From the NCBI GenBank assembly GCA_029261925.1, contig JAJDAJ010000098.1:1-56897 (forward strand): a DNA stretch of 56,897 nt, read 5' to 3'. The number at the start of each line of letters is the position of its first letter. Within the stretch, counting starts at the first letter, position 1. Made by a program: the position numbers and the translations under genes. The notes below the pieces were generated by a model. That model did no database searches and was not told the DNA's origin. It saw only the letters and a list, made by a program, of their open reading frames with translations. Below, one piece after another: positions 25,246 through 33,494 of this stretch. The stretch is from Deltaproteobacteria bacterium. GTDB lineage: Bacteria; Myxococcota_A; UBA9160; SZUA-336.

Positions 25246-25977
25246 TCATACACCGTCGGGCGTATCGCCGAACAGCAGGATCGAGGTGTCGGGATCGGGC
25301 GGGAGCGCAGCCCAGATGTCGCGTGCGGCGCGGTCCGGGTCGAGCACCTGGCCCGCCTCGAACGCGGCCTTCAGGGCGGGCGCCGCCGGGTAATCCTGCG
25401 CGCTCATCTCCGCGGCGACTCGCGTCGAGGGCGTGTCGACGAAGCCGGGGCGCACGGCGACGACCCAGGGTCCGGAGCCGCGGGCCTTTCGCTCGCGACG
25501 CACGACGCGGACCCACTGCTCGAGCGCGGCCTTGGATGCGCAGTACAGCGCGAGGCCCTCCATGGGAACGCGGGCCGACGCCGAGGTCATGATCGCCAGC
25601 CCCGCCTCGTAGCCGGGACGGCAGGCCCGCAGGAAGGCGTCGGCGAGCACCAGCGGGGCCTCCATGTTCGCCGTCACGTCGGTGCGGAACAGATCCAGGT
25701 CCATCTCGCCGGCGAAGCCCGGGTCGCTGGCGAAGTGAGCGTTGTGGATGAAGATCGCGCGGTGCCCCTGGAACCTTTCCAGCTCGTGTTCGAAGTGCTG
25801 GCTCACCGCGGCCCAGGTGGAGGGCTCGGTCAGATCGAAGCGGACCGTCTCGAGCTCGGGGTGCTGCCTGCGCGAGAGGTTCACGACGCGCGCGTCCGCG
25901 TACGGCACGTTGCGAGCCATGCCCGCCCCGATGCCCTCGGTCGCGCCGCTGATCCAGATGATCGTCTGGGGCTTCAT
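25246..25977 (-). CDS. Short-chain dehydrogenase/reductase
   Basis: 243 residues. The cofactor loop is SGATEGIGAGMA (about 10-21), the catalytic Ser lies in MTSASARVPM and the active pair is YCASK. A Rossmann plan with FDLTEPSTWAAV and FIHNAHFASDP (replacing the usual N-N-A-G) fits SDR enzymes of the sepiapterin reductase/YciK type. The substrate is unknown. It converges on the cyclophilin gene and lies 44 bp downstream of the NTF2-like gene on the same strand, so the two may be cotranscribed. Confidence 0.88.
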   Translation of the reverse strand: MKPQTIIWISGATEGIGAGMARNVPYADARVVNLSRRQHPELETVRFDLTEPSTWAAVSQHFEHELERFQGHRAIFIHNAHFASDPGFAGEMDLDLFRTDVTANMEAPLVLADAFLRACRPGYEAGLAIMTSASARVPMEGLALYCASKAALEQWVRVVRRERKARGSGPWVVAVRPGFVDTPSTRVAAEMSAQDYPAAPALKAAFEAGQVLDPDRAARDIWAALPPDPDTSILLFGDTPDGV

Positions 25978-26021
25978 GACTCAGATGTCCTCATCTCCGA
26001 CGATCCAGGGCGCCTCCACGC

Positions 26022-26453
26022 CTAGTCACGCGGAGGCGTGATGAAGTGCGCCCGCCTCGACCGGAACTTCCAGGTTCCCTTCTCGCGCGCGTACTCGTCG
26101 TCGTAGTAGCCCACGCCCGTACGGGTCTGTCCGCCCTGGGTCATGTGCACCTCCAGGTAGGAGCGGCCGGTGGCGCGATCCCCGTCGATATCGAACACCT
26201 GATTGTGGATGAACGGGAGCGCGCGGGAATCCTCCGAGCTGAGCCCCTTCCCGATGCCCTCGCGGATCTCCCGGGGGCTCGACATGACCTGGCCGAGCGA
26301 GCTCAGGTCCAGCGTGCATTCCTCGGTGAACAGCGCAGCGAGGCCCTCGGCGTCCCTGCGCCACACGCAGTCGCAGTAGCGCATCGGCAGCGCGCGGATC
26401 GCCTCCCGGTCCGCCAGGTCGCGGACCAGGGCCTCCAGCTCGTTGCTTGCCAT
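26022..26453 (-). CDS. NTF2-like SnoaL-type protein
   Basis: 143 residues from ATG ending at 26453 with GGAGG-like bases just upstream. It starts with ELEALVRDLADREAIRALPM, the usual helix of SnoaL_4-type proteins, then YCDCVWRRDAEGLAALFTEE, FIHNQVFDIDGDRATGRSYL and GVGYYDDEYAREKGTWKFRS. The fold is an alpha+beta cone with a hydrophobic pocket, used by ketosteroid isomerase, scytalone dehydratase and polyketide cyclases. Which reaction applies here cannot be told. It may be cotranscribed with the SDR. Confidence 0.88.
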   Translation of the reverse strand: MASNELEALVRDLADREAIRALPMRYCDCVWRRDAEGLAALFTEECTLDLSSLGQVMSSPREIREGIGKGLSSEDSRALPFIHNQVFDIDGDRATGRSYLEVHMTQGGQTRTGVGYYDDEYAREKGTWKFRSRRAHFITPPRD

Positions 26454-26619
26454 GGAGTCCTCCTCGTCGGGCGAGTGTACGCCGCGGACACGGGGGAGGT
26501 GGCGCCCCGGGGGACTCACCCTCCCGGATCGGTCCTCACCATGGGGGCGGCTTCGGAGCCTCGCCGCGTCGCTCGAGTCCCGGCCCCGGCGCCGGCCGTG
26601 CTTCTGGGATACTGGCTCG

Positions 26620-27909
26620 ATGCAGCCCGCCGTCGAGCCCGCGATCCCCGAGCTCGGCTCGCCCGCAGCGGAGTCCCCACCGCGCTTCGACGGCTGGCGC
26701 GTCGTGGGCGCCGCGTTCGTCTCGCAGGGCGTGGCGATGGGGCTGACCTTCAGCGCGTTCAGCCTGTTCATCCAGCCGATCGAGGCCGACCTCGGTGCCA
26801 CGCGCGTGCAGAGCAACGCGGGCATGTCGATCCTGATGTGCGTCGCCGCGCTGATCTCGCCGCTGCTCGGGCGTGCGATCGACCGCGGACCGGCGCGCGC
26901 GATCATGCTCGGTGGAGTCCTCCTGACCGCGCTCGGCCTGGCGGTGCTCTCGCAGGTCTCGAGCCTGCTGCAGTTCGGCCTGGTGCTCGGCCTGATGGTG
27001 GGCGTGGGACACGCCATGTTCGGGCCCCTGCCCGCGATGACCATCGTGGCGAACTGGTTCATCGTGCGGCGCGGGACCGCGATCGGTCTCGCCTCGATCG
27101 GCACCACCGCCGCGGGCTTCGTGATGCCCCTGGTCGCCGCGCTGCTGATCGATCGCTTCACCTGGCGGGGCGCGCTGCTGGCCCACGCCGCGGGAGGTGC
27201 CGCGCTCGCGCTGCCGGTGATCTGGCTCTGGATGATCCGGCGGCCCGAGGACGTCGATCAGCATCCCGACGGGCTCGCGCGCGTCGCGCACTCCGCGGCC
27301 GAGACGCCGTCGGCAGCATCGGGCAGCTTTCGCGGGCTCCTGCGCAGCAGGAGCTTCTGGCTGCTCGCGGCCATCTTCGGGCTGATGGGCACCGCGCCCA
27401 TCGCGCTCATGTCCAACCTGGTTCCCTTCGCCTCGGAGCTCGGCATCTCGCGCCCGCGCGCGGCGTCCGTCCTGTCGGGGCTCGCGCTCTCTGCCTGCTT
27501 CGGGAAGATCTTCTTCGGCCTGACGGTCGATCGCATCGACAAGCGCGCGGCGCTCGCGCTCGCCCTGGCGATCCAGGCCAGCGGCTGGCTGATCTTCCTG
27601 AGCGAGCCGGGCTTCGGGTACTTCCTGCTCGCCGGCTGTCTGGTCGGGCTCGGGATGGGGGCCCTCCTGCCGGTGCAGGGCGCCATGATCGGCGCGGCGT
27701 TCGGGCGCTCGGCCTTCGGCCAGGCCATGGGCCTGATGGGTCCGTTCGCGCTGGTCTTCACGGTCACGACGCCGCCGCTGGTCGGATACCTCTGGGAGCG
27801 CACGGGCAGCTACGCACTGCCGATGACGCTGCTGCTCGGCGCGTTCGTGTTGCCGGCGCTGCTGCTGCCCTTCCTGCGGCTGCCGCCCTCCGGGCGCAAG
27901 GAGGCCTGA
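26620..27909 (+). CDS. MFS transporter (OFA/monocarboxylate-like)
   Basis: 429 residues, about twelve membrane helices, from an ATG at 26620. The N-terminus FDGWRVVGAAFVSQGVAMGL is the first helix seen in this MFS branch; NWFIVRRGTAIGLASIGTT and the linker WMIRRPEDVDQHPDG match monocarboxylate/OFA-type carriers, and the second half begins LLRSRSFWLLAAIF. It overlaps the following small SnoaL-like gene by one base, suggesting that the carried compound is processed by it. It resembles the carrier at 22930 in plan but is not a local duplicate. Confidence 0.88.
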   Translation: MQPAVEPAIPELGSPAAESPPRFDGWRVVGAAFVSQGVAMGLTFSAFSLFIQPIEADLGATRVQSNAGMSILMCVAALISPLLGRAIDRGPARAIMLGGVLLTALGLAVLSQVSSLLQFGLVLGLMVGVGHAMFGPLPAMTIVANWFIVRRGTAIGLASIGTTAAGFVMPLVAALLIDRFTWRGALLAHAAGGAALALPVIWLWMIRRPEDVDQHPDGLARVAHSAAETPSAASGSFRGLLRSRSFWLLAAIFGLMGTAPIALMSNLVPFASELGISRPRAASVLSGLALSACFGKIFFGLTVDRIDKRAALALALAIQASGWLIFLSEPGFGYFLLAGCLVGLGMGALLPVQGAMIGAAFGRSAFGQAMGLMGPFALVFTVTTPPLVGYLWERTGSYALPMTLLLGAFVLPALLLPFLRLPPSGRKEA

Positions 27910-28259
27910 TGGAGCTGCTGCATCGCTACCTCGAGGCACTGGGTCGCCAGGACTGGGCCCGTCTCGCTGGCTGCTTCGCGGACGATCTGCATCGCACTGG
28001 CCCCTTCGGCGACGAGATCCACGGCGGTCGGGCGTACGCCGCGTTCCTGGAGCAGGTGGTCTCCGCGCTGGAGAACTACGAGCTGAAGGTCTTCCGGATC
28101 CGCGAGCTGTCCGGCGGCGCGGCGGTCGTCGAGCTCAGCGAGACCGTCGACATCGAGGGCGAGCGCCGCGAGACCCTGGAGCTGCTGCTCTTCGAGCTCG
28201 ACGGCGAGGGCCTGATCCGCCGGGTCGACGTCTACACCAAGCAGCACCCGGGTCGCTAG
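27909..28259 (+). CDS. Small NTF2/SnoaL-like protein
   Basis: 116 residues, ATG sharing one base with the MFS stop. The sequence MELLHRYLEALGRQDWARLA, CFADDLHRTGPFGDEIHGG, AFLEQVVSALENYELKVFRI and LIRRVDVYTKQ is a standard SnoaL-like cone. It is coupled to the MFS carrier. Its function is unknown; the third such fold in this 8-kb stretch. Confidence 0.85.
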   Translation: MELLHRYLEALGRQDWARLAGCFADDLHRTGPFGDEIHGGRAYAAFLEQVVSALENYELKVFRIRELSGGAAVVELSETVDIEGERRETLELLLFELDGEGLIRRVDVYTKQHPGR

Positions 28260-28321
28260 CAGGCTGCTGTAGACCCGCGCCCCTCGCCCCGCTGCGTCCT
28301 CGGGCCGATCTCTGCACTGCG

Positions 28322-28346
28322 AAACCTCGCCGTCGGGACGAGGTTT
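28322..28346. terminator. Bidirectional terminator hairpin between convergent genes
   Basis: AAACCTCG and CGAGGTTT form a perfect 8-bp stem over a 9-base loop in the 112-bp gap between the convergent SnoaL-like and TauE genes. The A/T ends give a short U run in both directions. Confidence 0.6.
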
Positions 28347-28371
28347 GCCAGGACCGGTCCGGGGCACGGAC

Positions 28372-29274
28372 TCAAATTCCGGCTCCCTGCGAGAACACGC
28401 GATCGGCCAGGGGATCGGCCCTCGAGCGATGCGCCACGCGCCCCACGGCGAGTCCGGTGCCCAGCATCAGCAGCGCGAAGAGCAGCTGCGGGATCGACGC
28501 GGGAAGGGCCGCACGGGCCGTGTCCACCCAGGTGTCCGCCTCGCGGAGCAGGATGAAGGTCGCCATCGCGGCCACGAACACCGCGAACGCACGCCGCAGG
28601 GCGCCCGGATCGATGCGGCGCGCCAGCCCGGCGCCCGCGAACGAGCCGGCGATCGCGGCCGCGGCCAGCGAGCCGATCAGCACTGGATTCACGCTGACGT
28701 GCGTCGCGTAGCCCGTGAAGCCGGCGAGGCTGTTGAGCACGACGATCAGCAGAGAGGTGCCGATGGCCGCGGGCATCGGGAGCCCGGACCAGAGCACCAG
28801 CGCGGGCACGATCAGGAAGCCACCGCCGGCGCCCACGAGTCCGGTGCACAGCCCGACCCCGAGGCCCTGCGCGACGAGGTGGACGGCTGCGCGCTCGCGC
28901 GCGGGGGACGGCGCCGGGCCGCGCCGGCCGCGCCACATGGCGACCGCGGTGAGCAGCATCATCGCGGCGAAGAGCAGCAGCAGCAGTGCCCCGTCGATGT
29001 GGCCACCCGCGCGGCCCCCGAGGTAGGCGCCGACCATCCCCGCCGCTCCGAAGAGCAGCCCGCTGCGCAGCTCGAGGTTGCCCGCTCGCCAGTGCTGGAA
29101 GGCCCCCGTCATGCTCGCCGCAGCGACGATGAGCAGCGAGCTCGCGATCGCCTCCTTCGGATCCAGCCCGAACACGTAGACCAGGAGCGGGACGGTCAGG
29201 ATCGATCCGCCGCCCCCGAAGAAGCCGAGCGAGACCCCGATCAGGACGCCGAGCGCGAGTCCGAGCGCGGGCAG
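28372..29274 (-). CDS. TauE/SafE (TSUP) family sulfite/sulfur-anion exporter
   Basis: About 300 residues with eight or so membrane helices. The frame includes the conserved first helix block LGFFGGGGSILTVPLLVYVF, which lies upstream of the GTG at 29175; the only start-like codon that keeps it is a CTG at 29274, so the coordinate given is by homology. The second repeat has GLVGAGGGFLIVPALVL, the matching TSUP motif. It follows the persulfide dioxygenase by 13 bp. Family knowledge: TSUP proteins next to ETHE1-like enzymes export sulfite or similar anions. Confidence 0.85.
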   Translation of the reverse strand: MPALGLALGVLIGVSLGFFGGGGSILTVPLLVYVFGLDPKEAIASSLLIVAAASMTGAFQHWRAGNLELRSGLLFGAAGMVGAYLGGRAGGHIDGALLLLLFAAMMLLTAVAMWRGRRGPAPSPARERAAVHLVAQGLGVGLCTGLVGAGGGFLIVPALVLWSGLPMPAAIGTSLLIVVLNSLAGFTGYATHVSVNPVLIGSLAAAAIAGSFAGAGLARRIDPGALRRAFAVFVAAMATFILLREADTWVDTARAALPASIPQLLFALLMLGTGLAVGRVAHRSRADPLADRVFSQGAGI

Positions 29275-29287
29275 GACCGGGCCGCTC

Positions 29288-30145
29288 CTACCCGCTGCCG
29301 AGGGCGTTCAGGGGGAGCTTCAGGTAGGAGCGCCCGCTGATCCCGGGGGCGGGCAGGTCCCCGGCGCGGATGTTGACCTGCAGCGAGGGCAGGATCAGGG
29401 CCGGCGCGTCCAGCTCCGCGTCCCGCTTCTCGCGGAACGCGACGTACGCCTGCCGGGTCGTGTGCGCGCTGATCTGGACGTTCCCGCGCTTCTGCTCGGC
29501 GACGGTCGTCTGGCAGGCCACGGGGCGCCCCCCGGGCCGGTAGTCGTGGCACATGAACAGCCGCGTCTCGTCGGGCATGGCGTACAGCCGCTGGATCGAG
29601 TCGTACAGCGCGGCTGCCGAGCCGCCCGGGAAGTCGCAGCGCGCCGAGCCGTAGTCGGGCGTGAAAAGCGTGTCGCCCACGAACACGGCGTCGCCGACCC
29701 GCCACGACATGTGCGCGGGCGTGTGGCCCGGCGTGTGCAGGGCCTCGATCTCGAGCGAGCCGAAGCCGAGCCGCTTCCCCTCGTCGAGCAGCAGGTCGAA
29801 CTGGCTTCCGTCCACCGGGAAGTCCGGGTCGAGATCGTAGAAGTCGCGAAAGTGCGACTGGACCTCCCCGACGAGAGCACCGGTCACGGTCCGCGCGCCG
29901 TATCGCTCCCTGAAGAACGGGAGTCCGCTCATGTGGTCCGCGTGGGCGTGGGTGTCGATCACGTGGACGATGTCGAGCTCTTCCCGGTCGATGTAGGCGG
30001 CGATCTTCTCCGCCGACGCCCACGAGGTCCGGCCACTCTCGAGGTCGAAGTCCCGGACGGGGTCGATGACGATGCCGGCGTGCCCATCGTGAACCACGTA
30101 GGAGAGCGTCGACGTGCCCTCGTCGAAGAAGTGCTGGACGTGCAT
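29288..30145 (-). CDS. ETHE1/Blh-like persulfide dioxygenase (metallo-beta-lactamase fold)
   Basis: 285 residues. The metal motif is THAHADH (65-71), followed by LHTPGHTPAHMSW and GDTLFTPDYGSARCDFPGGS, the pattern of ETHE1-like sulfur dioxygenases and the Blh subgroup, with RLFMCHDYRPGGRP supplying the next His. The extra stretch ISAHTTRQAYVAFREKRDAE and the C-terminal PSLQVNIRAGDLP fit Blh-type enzymes. It would oxidise glutathione persulfide to sulfite in the cytoplasm. The downstream TauE-like exporter supports this. Confidence 0.9.
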   Translation of the reverse strand: MHVQHFFDEGTSTLSYVVHDGHAGIVIDPVRDFDLESGRTSWASAEKIAAYIDREELDIVHVIDTHAHADHMSGLPFFRERYGARTVTGALVGEVQSHFRDFYDLDPDFPVDGSQFDLLLDEGKRLGFGSLEIEALHTPGHTPAHMSWRVGDAVFVGDTLFTPDYGSARCDFPGGSAAALYDSIQRLYAMPDETRLFMCHDYRPGGRPVACQTTVAEQKRGNVQISAHTTRQAYVAFREKRDAELDAPALILPSLQVNIRAGDLPAPGISGRSYLKLPLNALGSG

Positions 30146-30419
30146 GGCTCGCTCCTCGCGAACGCGTGCGGGCGCGCTACTGCTCGAGCTCCCCGGTCCC
30201 GCGCCCGGAGCTGAAGGAGGAGCCGAGCAGCACCACGAGCCGATCCCCTGGCTCCCGGATCACGGAGGAGAATAGCTCCAGTGGGCGACCACGCGCTCCT
30301 CGGTGGCGAGACGGTCGCTGTTCGTGGCTGGACCGGACATGGCCCGCGGGACGAGGACGGAGTATTCTTCCGGTGCTGCAGGCGATTCGCCGTGGATGGC
30401 GACGCAACGACGTTGGACC

Positions 30420-32090
30420 ATGCGCCTACTGCCCCCGGAGCTCGAGCCCAAGCTATTCACGGTCTTGCGGGAGGGGTACTCGGCGCGCGATCTCGCGCGC
30501 GACGCCCTGTCCGGTGTCGTCGTGGCCGTTGTGGCACTTCCCCTGGCGATCGCGTTCGCCATCGCATCCGGGGCGCGCCCCGAGCAAGGCCTCTACACCG
30601 CAATCGTTGCGGGCTTCCTGATCTCTGCATTCGGCGGAAGCCGCGTCCAGATCGGTGGACCCACGGGTGCGTTCGTGGTGCTCGTGGCCAGCGTGATCGC
30701 GGAGTTCGGCTACGAGGGGCTCGCGGTGGCGACCCTCATGGCTGGCTGTCTCCTCGTCGTCATGGCGCTCGCACGTCTCGGAGATGTGATCCGCTTCATT
30801 CCCTACCCGGTCGTCGTGGGGTTCACCGCCGGGATCGCCCTGATCATCGCGGCGGGACAGGTCGGGGATGCGCTCGGCCTCGAGATCGAGACCCTCCCGC
30901 CGGGGTTTCTCGCCAGGGCGGGCATCTACGCACGGACCATCGACACGGCCAGGCCCGAGGCCGTCGGGATCTTCCTCCTCACGATCGCGATCATCCAGGT
31001 GTGGTCGCGCGTGCCGAGCCGTGTTCCCGGCCCACTGGTCGCGCTGCTCGCCACGACAGGCGTCGCTCACGGCTTCGGTCTGGACATCGAGACCATACAG
31101 AGTCGTTTTGGAGACGTGCCGCGGGCCCTGCCGTCGTTCCGCTTTCCCGTGATCGACTGGGGTCTCCTTCCGGACCTCGTCTCTCCGGCGATCACGATCG
31201 CATTGCTCGCGGCGATCGAGTCCCTGCTGAGCGCCGTCGTGTCCGACGGTCTCATCGGCGGAAGGCACCGCTCGAACGCCGAGCTGCTCGCCCAGGGGAT
31301 CGCGAACATCGCGTCGCCGCTTCTCGGTGGCATTCCGGCGACAGGAGCGATTGCTCGAACGGCAACCAATGTGCGAAATGGTGGTCGCACTCCGATTGCC
31401 GGGATCGTGCATGCGGTGACGCTCCTTCTGATCGTGCTGCTGGCCGGTGGATCAGCGTCCCTGATCCCGATGGCGACGCTGGCCGGAATACTCGTGATCG
31501 TCGCCTACAACATGAGCGAGTGGCGCGCCTTCATCCGGCTGCGAAGGGGGCCACGCAGTGACCTGCTGGTCCTCGTCACGACCTTCTCGCTGACCGTGGG
31601 CATCGATCTCACCGTTGCCATCCAGGCCGGCGTGGTACTCGCTGCACTCCTGTTCATGCGCCGCATGGCGGAGGTCACCGAGGTCAAGGCGCTCCGGGAC
31701 GTGATCGACTACGAGAACGTGGAGTCGGCCGAGAACGGCGGCGTATTTCTGCCTCACGGAGTGGAGGTCTTCGAGATCAACGGATCCTTCTGCTTCGGTG
31801 CGGCCCGCAAGTTCACGGAGACGCTCCTGGCCAGCCGGAGCGCACCGCGGGTCGTCATACTCAGGATGAGGCACGTGCTCGCGATGGACGCCACGGGACT
31901 GCACGCGCTCGAGGACGTCGCGGCGCGTCTCAGGGGCCGTGGCACGGACCTCCTGCTGTCCGGAGTTCACGCCCAGCCCCTGGTGGCCCTGGAACGTAGC
32001 GGAGCCCTGGAGCGGCTGGGACACGACCACGTGTTCGACGGCTTCTCCGATGCGGTGGCCAGGGCGCGACTTCTGGTCGACGCGGAGTAG
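30420..32090 (+). CDS. SulP-family anion transporter with C-terminal STAS domain
   Basis: 556 residues. About twelve membrane helices begin after YSARDLARDALSGVVVAVVA; blocks QGLYTAIVAGFLISAFGGSR, GPTGAFVVLV and IPYPVVVGFTAGIA are typical SulP. A cytoplasmic STAS domain occupies about 440-556 (VEVFEINGSFCFGAARKF, VILRMRHVLAMDATGLHALE). Substrates in the family include sulfate and bicarbonate; the neighbouring persulfide dioxygenase and TauE exporter favour sulfate, but that is inference. An ATG at 30396 is an alternative start. The 274-bp divergent gap should hold both promoters; no clear motif was found. Confidence 0.9.
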   Translation: MRLLPPELEPKLFTVLREGYSARDLARDALSGVVVAVVALPLAIAFAIASGARPEQGLYTAIVAGFLISAFGGSRVQIGGPTGAFVVLVASVIAEFGYEGLAVATLMAGCLLVVMALARLGDVIRFIPYPVVVGFTAGIALIIAAGQVGDALGLEIETLPPGFLARAGIYARTIDTARPEAVGIFLLTIAIIQVWSRVPSRVPGPLVALLATTGVAHGFGLDIETIQSRFGDVPRALPSFRFPVIDWGLLPDLVSPAITIALLAAIESLLSAVVSDGLIGGRHRSNAELLAQGIANIASPLLGGIPATGAIARTATNVRNGGRTPIAGIVHAVTLLLIVLLAGGSASLIPMATLAGILVIVAYNMSEWRAFIRLRRGPRSDLLVLVTTFSLTVGIDLTVAIQAGVVLAALLFMRRMAEVTEVKALRDVIDYENVESAENGGVFLPHGVEVFEINGSFCFGAARKFTETLLASRSAPRVVILRMRHVLAMDATGLHALEDVAARLRGRGTDLLLSGVHAQPLVALERSGALERLGHDHVFDGFSDAVARARLLVDAE

Positions 32091-32217
32091 TCCGTGGACC
32101 GCCGCGGGCCGGAGTTGCGGGAAGGCCGGGCATCGGTCCGGCCGCCACTTCCCGCACCGCGGCCCCCGCCTGTGGTAGCGTCGGGCTCGAGGCGATGATC
32201 GCCGGGCGAGGCTCGCC

Positions 32218-33387
32218 ATGTCCGAGACCGTTCGACTTCCCGAGGGCTGCGTCGTCGTCGATGCCGACGGGCACGTGCTCGAGCCCGCAGACACCTGGGA
32301 GCGCTACCTCGAGCCCGCGCTGCGCGACCGAGCGATCCGCATCGATCGCGATGCCGACGGGCTCGAGGTGCTGCTGATCGACGGCAAGCCCATGGAGATG
32401 CTGCGCGGCGTCCTCGGCAGCCTGGGCGGCATCGGCATGCCGGGCGAGGCGCTGCTCGAGCCGGGCCGTTACACCTACGCCGACGGCTCGCCGCGCGGGG
32501 GCTACGACCCGAAGGCGCGGCTCGAGGTCATGGACGACGAGCAGATCGACGTGGCGCTGCTCTACCCGACCATCGGTCTGTGCTGGGAAGACGGCGTGCA
32601 GGACGGGGCGCTCGCGACGGCCTACGCGCGCGCCTACAACCGCTGGATCGTGGACTTCTGCGCCGACTCGGGCGGACGCCTGCACCCGGTGGCGCACATC
32701 TCGCTGCTCGATCCGGAGCTGGCGGTGGCGGAGCTGCAGCGCGCGCGTCGGGACGGCTGCGTGGGCATCTACCTGTCCACCGACCACCAGACGCGCGCCG
32801 GGCGGCAGCTCGACGACGCGGCATACGATCGCTTCTGGGCCGCGGCTCAGGATCTGGGCATGCCCGTGGGCTTCCACGTGATCGTGCGCGACCGGCCTCA
32901 GTTCTCGGCCTGGACCGACGGCCTGGCCGCGGGTCCATCGCGCCTGTTCTACCACGCGTTCCTGGCGATCGACGTGATGGCCGCGTTCACGCAGATGATG
33001 GCGGCGGGGCTCTTCGAGCGCTTCCCGCGCCTGAAGTGCTCGGTGCTGGAGGCCGGCTCGAACTGGATCTCGGCGTGGCTCGACCGGCTCGACCACAAGT
33101 ACGAGGTGGCGCCGGGACGCTACCCGCTCCGGATGCTGCCGAGCGAGTACTTCAAGCGGCAGTGCGTGATCTCGTCGGACCCCGACGAGTCGATGACCGG
33201 CGAGGTCGCCCGGCGCATCGGACCCCAGTACTGCATCTGGGCCTCGGACTACCCGCACATCGACGCGTCGTTCGGCGTGGTTCCCGAGCTGATGCGCCAC
33301 ATCGGCGACCTGGAGGAGCCGGCACAGCGCGCGATCCTGGGCGAGAACACGCTGCGCTTCTACGGTCTGGACGCGCCGGCGCGCTGA
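32218..33387 (+). CDS. Amidohydrolase-2 family metal-dependent hydrolase
   Basis: 389 residues. The N-terminus VVVDADGHVLEPADTWERYL has the D-x-H metal pair, FHVIVRD supplies the central His region, VLEAGSNWISAWLDRLDHKY and WASDYPHIDASFG the C-terminal Asp, all as in amidohydrolase-2/ACMSD-like TIM barrels found in aromatic and terpenoid catabolism. Substrate unknown; decarboxylase and hydrolase activities both occur in the family. It is followed at 107 bp by a symporter gene on the same strand. Confidence 0.9.
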   Translation: MSETVRLPEGCVVVDADGHVLEPADTWERYLEPALRDRAIRIDRDADGLEVLLIDGKPMEMLRGVLGSLGGIGMPGEALLEPGRYTYADGSPRGGYDPKARLEVMDDEQIDVALLYPTIGLCWEDGVQDGALATAYARAYNRWIVDFCADSGGRLHPVAHISLLDPELAVAELQRARRDGCVGIYLSTDHQTRAGRQLDDAAYDRFWAAAQDLGMPVGFHVIVRDRPQFSAWTDGLAAGPSRLFYHAFLAIDVMAAFTQMMAAGLFERFPRLKCSVLEAGSNWISAWLDRLDHKYEVAPGRYPLRMLPSEYFKRQCVISSDPDESMTGEVARRIGPQYCIWASDYPHIDASFGVVPELMRHIGDLEEPAQRAILGENTLRFYGLDAPAR

Positions 33388-33494
33388 GCAGGCTCCACGG
33401 GCCGCCTTCCCCGGCTCGCCCCTTGGCCTGAGGTTCCGACCGCGGTACCCACTGGGCCAGGCGATGCCCGCCGCGGAGAGCGCCCAGGCGGCCC

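Noticed and set aside
30177..30232. Imperfect inverted repeat (CTGCTCGAGCTCC and GGAGCCGAGCAG) in the gap before the SulP gene
   Set aside because: One-base mismatch in register and GC-rich background; could be chance. Not strong enough to call an operator or riboswitch.
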